Of a stretch of DNA of 64,000 nucleotides, positions 55,891-64,000 are shown one piece after another (position 1 is the stretch's first letter; the number at the start of each line of letters is the position of its first letter). The DNA is taken from positions 744,001 to 808,000 of the forward strand of contig JAFEKR010000026.1 of NCBI GenBank assembly GCA_019022495.1. Direction: 5' to 3'. The translations under genes and the position numbers were made by a program. Source of the stretch: Epichloe hybrida (lineage: Eukaryota > Ascomycota > Sordariomycetes > Hypocreales > Clavicipitaceae). The notes under the pieces were generated by a model that was not told the origin of the DNA, did not search any database, and worked only from the letters and a program-made list of their open reading frames with translations.

Positions 55891-57566
55891 TTAGGGAACA
55901 TCATTATCGTCATCACTGCCAAAGCCAAAACTAAACCCTGCCCCAAGACCTTCAGTCTCTGCTTCCTTTCCAATGACGGCATCCCACTTCCTCTTCTTCC
56001 CGCTCTTCTTGTCCGCCAACTCCAGTGCCCTCTCCAAAACGTCGGGATATTTCTGGCCAAGACGCTCCCTGAACAGTTGATAAGGCTGGTCGACGTTGCC
56101 ATCAAATCCGGAGACCTGGTCAGCTTTGTCTCGCAGGAACAGGAGTACTTCCGTTAAGAGATTTAATCCCGGAGACAGGGGAACAAAATTCTGTGTCAGA
56201 GCGATTCCGCTCTCCAGGTTCACCACCAGGTGCCACCATCCGCTCGGAACATGCAGTATCTCCCCATTGTGGCAAACACCTTCGATGCATTCGGGAAGCT
56301 GTCTCGCTTCCTCGTGGAATGTCAATAACCACTCCGCAATGCTGAGCGGGCTAGTCACTTCGCTGCTGTCATCGGACACATAGACGCCCGGAACCTGTGC
56401 ATTGGGGGGGAACATGATCCAGTACTTGGAGCCTTGGATTACCGCGTTCCAGGCGCTCGTGCCATTGGGATCCTTGTGAAAAGTAGAGCCGCTTCTCTCG
56501 GGACCAATAATCAGCCAACGGTGTGCTGGTCGTTCGTCTCCCAGCACCTCGAATAAGTCTGGCCCAAAGCAATCAGGCCGCCAGTATGCTGCGCCGTCTC
56601 TATGCCCGACAGAGATGCCCATTTTCTCGGCGAACTTGCGATCGAAAAGGTACAAAGGGCTTTCATCTTTGTTATCCTTCATGTATTCACAATATCTCTC
56701 CATTGTCCAGTCGACTGCCTCTGCACGAAATTCGACGCCGCGATACGCATGGAGCAGCCTCTCAATCGTCCACTCGGACATGACCGGCCACTCCTGGATG
56801 CATTTCGTCAGAATAAAGGGCTGTTCGGTCCATCGATCTGCGAATTGCTCATAAGTGAGATTTTCCATGCGATGGATTTGGTTTGCCTTGGGTATGTTGG
56901 TTGTGAAGTTGGACAAGATAATGTTGCTGCAAGCAAAAGGTCTGTGCAAAACATCCGAGAATACATTGCCACAATCCACAACGGCCTCTCGACTTTTGGG
57001 CATGGCCAGTAAGGTTGATCTCCAAGAACCGAGCCACACGAGAGATCGACTAGACTCGGTAGATAGACTGACATCGCAAACATTAGTTAACACTACTCGG
57101 GTAAACGTACGAAGTACAAGCCGGCATTTTGTGTGGATTGGGAGAAATGCGCAAATCTTCGCATTGGGACAAGCGGGCTCTGACCGAGACCATGGAAGCG
57201 AAGCTGGGTTCAAGTCGAAAGCACTCACAGCAGAAAGAGTGCTTTCCACAGTTCGTCTGAATGGCAAAAGGCAAATAGAAATTTACATGTTGAGCCCAGA
57301 CTCAGTAGTGATCTGGCATCCATTTGCTCCAGAACCAGCATGACCATCTCATCTGGCAGAATACCCAAGCTTCCACTGCTTGCTTTGGCATTTGGGCCCT
57401 TTGAGAGGTAGCGGTTGCCCAACGGTTTAACGCCAAGCGCATGTGTGGGAATAGAGTCACCTTGGGTGACAATACCGTCAAGTGGCGTTGACTCATCAAC
57501 ATGATGTAATTCATTGGCAGTGCCATTGATTTGCTCAAGACCAGGGGTCAAGACAGCGGACGGCAT
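55891..57566 (-). CDS. F-box plus JmjC-domain protein (JMJD6-related)
   Basis: A likely Fe(II)/2-oxoglutarate oxygenase joined to a ubiquitin-ligase adaptor motif. Exons (minus): 57566-57229 and 57067-55891, giving 504 residues. The junction (CT|GTGAGT...GTCAG|T, with a TTAACTAAT branch site) gives ALFLLLSTESSRSLVWLGSW. An F-box lies near residues 70-113 (LPDEMVMLVLEQMDARSLL, CKFLFAFCHSDELWK). The JmjC part has FHKDPNGTSAWNAVIQG, providing the HxD iron ligands, and SGWWHLVVNLESGIALTQNF, providing the second His. Its placement resembles the PTDSR/JMJD6 group of lysyl hydroxylases. Substrate unknown. The start at 57566 is the first ATG of the open frame. The C-terminus is basic then acidic (KKSGKKRKWD). 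Confidence 0.85.
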
Positions 57567-58544
57567 GCTGTTTGCAACTGGGACTGAGAGTAACGACAGC
57601 GTCCAGCTGCCGCCGTATGTCAAGAGTAGACAGTGAGTGATGTTGGGTGCGGTCGAAAATATCGTAGCGGCTATGTCACTTTGATGTACTTCAATGCAGT
57701 CGAGTTAGCTAGGTCGACGGCTGCGCGTGGAGGGAGCCGGAAGTGACGAGGAACGAGTTGCCAGAATCCTGGGTTGAGTTTGATCAATGGAGCACGGATT
57801 ACGGAGTACGGATTGTATGTAAGAGTTGGAAGAAAAGTGGCCCGTCAAGTGTTCTGTCTGGTGTTATCTGTGCGCGGCCGTGGGTGGTGCCTTGGGTGGT
57901 GCCTGTGTGCGGGTCGGTGCAGTGCAAGTCAGAGCAGTGGTGTTTAGACAAAAAAAAAAAAAAAACCAAGACCAATCGGTCATTGACAGGCTCCCTCAAT
58001 CCATAGAGCATGAGAAACGACCTTTATGGCGCCGACATCTGCTATTGCTAGCAAGAATGTGGAAGAGCTGATGAAAGGAATCCCCCCACGCGAAAAGTCG
58101 CCAATCTAGGCATGCGCAAGTGGGAAAAAAAAATTGCACATTCAGAGTCAGCTGTGGTACGCTCAAGAGGTACCCTAAGTATGGGTCCCACAGCCTTTTT
58201 ACCATCTCTGATTGGCTACTGCAAGACGGGCGGGCAAAAAATATACAAGCAGCCAACGCCCCTCACAAATTTTTTTCCTCTTCCCAACCCTTTTCTCTAA
58301 GGTACATCACTACAAGATATCACGAATTTTTTCCTAGATTACGTTTCAGCTCTCGCATTTTACGAGAGTGTACGAATCTAGTCGACTTTAATTTTCTTTC
58401 CCGACCGTCCCCGATCGTCGCAGCCTTCCCAGTGAGGACCCTGCGATTTTTTTCCTTTCCAAACGACTTCGTCGCCCCGCGTCTTTGACATTATCTAGGT
58501 CGAGCTGCGCTTGATCTAGATTTTCCAACCACCAAACCGCAATT
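57567..58544. promoter_or_regulatory. Divergent intergenic region (JmjC gene / eIF4A) with eIF4A leader
   Basis: The last few hundred bases before 58545 are pyrimidine-rich (TTTTCCTCTTCCC, TCTTTCCCGACCG), as is usual for leaders of highly expressed fungal genes. A TACGGAGTACGG motif lies at about 57799-57810 and an A run at 57951-57964. No further gene is seen. Confidence 0.5.
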
Positions 58545-59676
58545 ATGGCTACCGATAAGGGACTCGAGGACGTCCCCGAGGGTGAGTTTTGCACATGTTC
58601 GGGAGGGTCTCTCCGTGGTTCGGCTGGGAAGTCGGCAAGCATTGCGACGGTCTGCCGGCATAATCAGGGAGAATGCAGAAACTGCGCGCGTTCTCTCCCA
58701 TGTCGGTCAAGACCCCACGATGCTGCCTGACCTCTGGCCCGCCATGTCTGCCCCACACAGAAACGTGAAGAGAAATCGAGCGCAAAATGGCTGACTCGAA
58801 ATCTCCTTTTTGCAGGACAGATCGAGTCTAACTACGATGAGACCGTCGACTCATTCGATGACATGGGCCTCAAGTCTGAGCTTCTCCGAGGTGGTGAGTC
58901 TATTTTACCCTGCATCATGAGAAGTGCATATCATTACTCGTCACTACTGCCCTAAAACCCTCGGGAAAAAAAGGGAACGAAAACCACAATATTCATGTAT
59001 CTGATTGCCGAACGTCTCAGTCTATGCCTACGGTTTCGAGCGTCCCTCTGCTATTCAGCAGCGCGCCATTATGCCCGTCATCAAGGGTCACGATGTCATT
59101 GCCCAGGCCCAGTCCGGTACTGGCAAGACGGCTACTTTCTCCGTTTCCGTCCTTCAGAAGATTGACCCCGCGGTCAAGCAGTGCCAGGCCCTGATTTTGG
59201 CCCCTACTCGTGAGCTTGCTCAGCAGATCCAGAAGGTCGTTGTCGCCATCGGTGACTTCATGAACGTCGAGTGCCATGCCTGCATTGGTGGTACCAGCGT
59301 CCGTGATGACATGAAGGCTCTCCAGGACGGTCCTCAGGTCGTCGTCGGTACCCCCGGCCGTGTCCATGACATGATTCAACGTCGCTTCCTGAAGACTGAT
59401 GCCATGAAAATGTTCGTCCTCGACGAGGCTGACGAAATGTTGTCCCGTGGTTTCACCGACCAGATTTACGACATCTTCCAGCTCCTGCCCCAGTCTACTC
59501 AGGTCGTCCTCCTGTCCGCCACCATGCCCCAGGACGTCCTCGAGGTCACCACTCGTTTCATGCGCGACCCCGTCCGTATCCTGGTCAAGAAGGACGAACT
59601 TACCCTGGAAGGTATTAAGCAGTTCTACATCGCTGTTGAGAAGGAAGAGTGGAAGCTCGACACCCTCTCTGACTTG

Positions 59677-59715
<39 letters not shown>

Positions 59716-60099
59716 AACACCCGCAGAAAGGTCGACTGGCTCACTGAAAAGCTCACTGCCCGTGACTTCACCGTCTCCGCCATGCACGGTGACATGGACC
59801 AGGGTCAGCGTGATCTGATTATGAAGGAGTTCCGATCCGGCTCTTCTCGTGTCCTGATCGCCACTGATTTGCTGGCTCGTGGTATTGATGTCCAGCAGGT
59901 GTCCCTGGTCATCAACTACGATCTTCCCGCCAACCGTGAGAACTACATCCACCGCATCGGCCGTGGTGGTCGATTCGGCCGAAAGGGTGTTGCCATCAAC
60001 TTCGTCGTTGCTGAGGATGTCCGCATGATGCGTGAAATTGAGCAGTTCTACAGCACTCAGATTGAGGAAATGCCCATGAACGTTGCTGACCTCATCTAA
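58545..60099 (+). CDS. TIF1: Translation initiation factor eIF4A (DEAD-box helicase)
   Basis: The RNA helicase of the eIF4F cap-binding complex, unwinding mRNA leaders. Exons 58545-58581, 58816-58893 and 59021-60099 give 397 residues. Both introns interrupt the N-terminus ([14 protein letters not shown] and [16 protein letters not shown]). All helicase motifs are present: [10 protein letters not shown] (Q), AQSGTGKT (I), PTRELA (Ia), GTPGR (Ib), VLDEADEML (II), LSAT (III), [12 protein letters not shown] (V) and [13 protein letters not shown] (VI). The C-terminus ends [11 protein letters not shown] as in other fungi. Codon use in the large exon is strongly biased to C-ending codons (GTC, ACC, GGT), consistent with high expression. 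Confidence 0.97.
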
Positions 60100-61283
60100 A
60101 CGAATTAAGCCCGTTCATCATTTCTCAAAGTCTCTCTCTCTCCACACTGCATTTTCCTCTCTCCAGTCACTCACTTCCTTTAAGGACTGCTTCGTCTATG
60201 AGCAGGGTTCCTACTGCGACAAGCAGCTAGGCATCTTTGGCCAGGGGGTCGAGGGGAAAGGGGAAGTGTTCTAACCAGGTTGTTTCCTTTGTTGCAGCTC
60301 TGTTGATAGATGCGCGGTTTTCTAGAGTTGACATTTCGAGGCCGAGGCCACCTGCCCAACAAGACGACGTTTTTCTTTTATTCTGCATGGGTAGCGGAGC
60401 CTCGGGAAGGTACGAAAAAAAAAACAGAATGGAACAGCTCCGTGACGAAAGCCTCCGAAGAACTGTCTTTTGCACCCTCATGACGTTGACAAGGTGTGGG
60501 TGGGCTACTCGAAAAGTAATGCAATGGTTTCTTCATTTTCTAATTACCCTTGTTTTTGTCGCCTATGGTGTCTGTCTGTATCTAGGAGTCGCTAATTCAT
60601 GATGAGTTTTCTGTTCAAATTCGTGTGCCACGTGACTAGGTTTACTGAAGTGGTTCATGTTCACTCCTAATTTAGCAAAGATTTCCCTCCCTGCATCTAC
60701 CATGGGGACTTGGGCCCATCACATATGGAAAGTAGTAAATGATACATGTTACACAAGGTTCAGTCCCAAGAATCCGAAATCAGATCAGCAAGGAGCCTTG
60801 CCCGTGGGACAGATCTCAGATCTGCCAGCTGCCAGGGTCGATCGATCAGGGACCGTTCATGATTTCTTGCCCAGAATTAAACCAGGTTGAACAGAGCAGT
60901 AGATACGTCCAGACACGTCACAGGAACGGCACATCTCCGCATGGCATGACTGTACAATTTGGAAATTATGGCTACGTCTGCTCTGTACTGCACCGTACCA
61001 CCCACCTAGCAAGCTCAGCAAAAAGGCGTGACTCGAAGTTCTTCAAGTCGCTTTCCCAGGTAAAAAAAAACTCCCGAAACATGGTATAAGACCCCCCCTT
61101 CCCAAACAGAAACAGTGAAGATGGAAAAATGATGAAGCAACTACTCGAACGAGAAGAAAACTTTCGGGTCATTGCATGTCAGCCCACGCCGGTTTTGATA
61201 AACTCAAAGAAAGAAAAATAACCCGTCATGTGTACGATTTCTCATGTGAATTCTTCATCTGCTACTCCTCTCGACTCCTGTTC
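60100..61283. other. Convergent 3' intergenic region
   Basis: About 1.2 kb between the eIF4A stop and the stop of the membrane-protein gene. No gene is supported; both terminators lie here. Confidence 0.5.
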
Positions 61284-62997
61284 TCAAATTGCTTGGCCAA
61301 AAGTTATCTGATGAGGAGGCGGGCTCTTGATGGCCTGGCCGGCATAGGCGCCGGGGATGGGAACCGACTCGTAAGTTGGTTCATCAGCTGGTTGGGGAGC
61401 ATGCTGAGGCGCCGCGGACGTGGCAGGCGGTGAGGGGGCTCGAGGAGCAGTGGGCGAGAAGGCGGCTTGGATGGTCTTGGGGGTGGCAGAGGGTGCCTTG
61501 ACGGGAGGTGCTTGGAGCTTGAAACCAGGCTGGGGCGGGGGAAACGAGGGCTGGGTCACCGTGACATTGCCGCTAGGGGTGAAGGGGCTCGACTCTTCGA
61601 TATCCGAGAGGTTTCGGTAGGTGGCGGGGGGATGGCGGGGGGACATGGCATAGTTGCTCAGGGCAGGCGATTTGGGGCCGTGGATGGAGTAACCGGGGGA
61701 TTTGGGACCAAACCCGGGCGTGTTGGGGGCAGACTGGGAGCGGAGCTGGGCGAGGTAGAGATCGGAACGAGCGCGGTCTCGCATGTCCATGGACTTCATG
61801 AGGCGACGCTTCGAGTAGAATCGATAGAAGACGATGCTGTAGAGTGAGATGCTCATGACCTCGACAACGATTTCGATGATGATGCAGAGCAGGGTCCAGT
61901 TCTGAAGACGGCAAACAAGAGCGTAATCGACCTTGTCTGCGTAGATCTCGGCTCGCTGGTTTTTCACGCAGGCCCATCCCCACATGTCTTTGTTATTGCT
62001 GCTGTTTTTGCTGTGCTGGAAGATGACGGCGGTGATCACCCAGAGGAGCATGCTCAAGATGAACTAGAGGAACTGTCAGTTGGCCACTTGGAATAGAGAA
62101 CGGTGTGGCGTTGCTGAGAGTCTCGACTTACCCAACCGATTGCAAACATTGTGTAGTAGGTATTGACCTTGGTGGCTCTCTTATGGCCACCTCGGCAGTA
62201 TGCGACAAAGACCAAGATACAGGCAAACAGGGAGACACAAGCCATGGAAAGGGTGAGCTTCTGCGGCCATGCCGTCTGCTGTGTATTGGGAGCCCAGGGC
62301 GTGAACTTGCTGGCCGCGGCCAAAGACTTGGTCGAGTTGAAGATGGCAAATGATGCCGACAGCATGGACAAGATGATTAGAGAGCAGCTGAAGTTGACAC
62401 CACGCAAGGCAAACTTAGCCATTCGAACACGCGTCTTGATTTTCTACAAGCAAACTCATTAGTAAGGACTCGGTTTCTCCGGCTGTATTGGAACGGCTGG
62501 GGGAACGTACGACGTCATTGGCTTGCTGCTGGTCATTTTGGGCTTCTCGTTTTTCGAGAACCTCTTCTTCCCGGAAAGTTGGGCTGAGAGGGTTTGTAAA
62601 TTGTCTGGCAGGAGTTCCTGGCACTTTCATGGCGCTCTTGAGAGGAGATTTCGGCCCGTTGCTGGACTCGTGGGTGTTGCTGATGTAGCCAAAGCCAACT
62701 ACGCCAGGCTGCTGTGAGTCGCCCGTTTCGGGCTTCTCGGGGTCGGCGAACGGCGACTTATCCATGTCAACAGGCGAGTTTACCGATGTAGCTTCTGCGA
62801 AACGAGGTGTCCGTGGAACCTTGAGCGAATTGTCTGTGGACGATGAATTTGATCGCTTTGGTGTCAGGTTCAGCGCAGCGGGCGGCTTCTTTTCTTCTTT
62901 AAAGCCTAGAGTAGAAACAATCATGGTTTAGTCACAACTCTTGGTTCTCCGAACAATATACCATTTCTGCGTCTCCAAACGGACCTTTTCCAGCCAT
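61284..62997 (-). CDS. Fungal MARVEL-like membrane protein with long polar tails
   Basis: Exons (minus): 62997-62985, 62905-62511, 62443-62132 and 62063-61284, giving 499 residues. The first exon encodes only MAGK and one base; its GTCCGT donor is weak, but joining to GFKEEKKPPAALNLTPKRS gives a sensible start. The N-terminal about 135 residues are polar with many Ser/Pro sites (TPRFAEATSV, SPFADPEKP). Four hydrophobic helices follow: VNFSCSLIILSMLSASFAIF, LSMACVSLFACILVFVAYC, TMFAIGWFILSMLLWVITAV and LLCIIIEIVVEVMSISLYSI. A basic stop-transfer motif (YSKRRLMKSMD) leads into a Pro/Ala-rich tail of about 190 residues with repeated GPKSP motifs. I do not recognise a named orthologue; similar proteins are annotated as integral membrane proteins in Sordariomycetes. 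Confidence 0.72.
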
Positions 62998-64000
62998 GGT
63001 GTAGTCAAATTTTGTATGTGGTATATGTGGAATAAACGAAAAGTGAGTTATGACAAAAGGGACAATATCAGATGCCTTCGTATGTGATATATGTCGTTGC
63101 TACTAGGAACGACGTGACCAATGCTTCCAAGCCAGCTGCAAGCAAAAGAGTCCGAAATAAAAGCAGAAGAATGAGAGAATTCACGAGTGAATTTTGGGAA
63201 GGATATGTAGAGACCAGCTGACGAGGAACAAGAAAAGGGCCAGCAGGTCAGGGTCTGGAGAGGGAGCCGACGAGTTTTGAGAGCTTTGAGAGAGCGGCGG
63301 CAAGCCAAGCCAAGCAGCTCTCAAGGCAGCTCTCATTCGACAGATCACAGGCGCCGGCCTAGTCGACGGGTGTGGAGACTGTAAGTGATAGTGAGGCGTG
63401 AATGACCAGATGATGCACGGAAGATGGCGGACAGAGCAAACGGCCTCTGATAGGCACGGACACTGGCCAGACCAAGTGGGATGGATGGCTTGATTCAATA
63501 GACGCCGACCGAAGGAGCCAACCGGATGTGTCGCTGGACCGTCGCGGTACGGTCTTTGCTCTGGGCTGAGTTCCATTCTCCATATTCAAGATTTAGGGCG
63601 AGGTGCAAGCATCCGGGTGGTGGAGGTGAGACAGCATATGGGAGCATATGGAGGCGTCGACTTACATGAGGCTTGTATCGCGATTATTCGAGCGTTGGAG
63701 ATGCCAGTGATGAATCCGTTGATGCCGTCGTATGAGAGCAAAAGCAGCTCTCGATTAACCAGACGTTTGGGACGGAATGAACAGGCGACGAATATAGCGA
63801 TTTCTCACAAGGGGGCCGGTATTTGATATTCGTTCGCTGCTGGACACAGCACCACCACCACCACAATGAATAAAGTGTGCAGATTCCACATGCAGCCGTG
63901 GGCAGACGTGGGCGGACGTGGGCAGCGTTGCCATCGCACTGGAGCCAGCCGCCTGTCTGGCTGGAGGGATGACGGTGGTGAATTGCCGCCGGGGTGCGAG
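62998..64000. other. Upstream region to window end, no gene seen
   Basis: Promoter and leader of the membrane-protein gene, then about 0.9 kb in which no supportable gene is visible. Contains a CAC/ACC microsatellite (about 63849-63863) and a TGGGC(A/G)GACG direct repeat (about 63898-63925). A gene beginning beyond 64000 cannot be excluded. Confidence 0.45.

Noticed and set aside
59017..59952. 311-residue open frame antisense to eIF4A
   Set aside because: Strong C-ending codon bias of eIF4A generates long antisense frames; the sense frame has all helicase motifs.

Overview
The window is nuclear DNA of a filamentous ascomycete, most likely a Hypocreales (Clavicipitaceae/Cordycipitaceae-like) Sordariomycete. 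The signs are dense genes with short GT-AG introns (mostly 50-120 bp) and CTNA(A/C) branch points, fungal-specific families (HET, CAP10, DUF2235, clade-2 large catalase), and a retrotransposon destroyed by C-to-T changes typical of repeat-induced point mutation (RIP). The order is inferred from resemblance of several proteins to Cordyceps, Metarhizium and Neurospora homologues. No database search was possible.

Layout. 1-5.5 kb: the 3' end of an alpha/beta-hydrolase-like gene, a small four-helix membrane protein, an unrecognised Hypocreales-type protein with a bZIP-like basic stretch, and the very-long-chain fatty acid dehydratase PHS1. 5.7-8.6 kb: a divergent gene pair on about 540 bp of shared promoter. 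One gene is a 2-oxoglutarate dioxygenase closely resembling Neurospora thymine-7-hydroxylase. The other is an amidohydrolase closely resembling Cordyceps isoorotate (uracil-5-carboxylate) decarboxylase. Together they would convert thymine to uracil, and this is the most interesting functional unit here. 8.7-16.8 kb: a DNAJC17/Cwf23-like J protein, a DUF2235 hydrolase with a damaged splice donor, the mitochondrial Fe-S factor IBA57, and an acidic unknown. 16.8-25.7 kb: two long, apparently gene-poor stretches flanking the rRNA helicase gene DBP8, with minisatellites and a perfect 23-bp inverted repeat.

25.7-42.7 kb: the cell-wall-integrity MAPKK, PUS7, an NCS1 purine-cytosine permease gene with a one-base frameshift, RER1, PAF1, a CAP10 glycosyltransferase, the divergent ribosomal protein genes RPS22 (uS8) and RPS12 (eS12), and the parvulin PIN4. 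42.8-48.7 kb: a complete but dead Ty1/copia LTR retrotransposon with 256-bp LTRs and GCCCC target duplication, inserted 73 bp upstream of the PIN4 start codon. It is strikingly AT-rich against its flanks. 49-64 kb: a secreted clade-2 catalase, a HET-domain protein, an F-box/JmjC protein, eIF4A, and a four-helix membrane protein with long polar tails.

Most genes are unrelated housekeeping genes. The only evident functional grouping is the thymine-salvage pair. Exon boundaries come from reading splice signals, reading phase and family conservation by eye. All multi-exon models below close in frame except the two marked as damaged.
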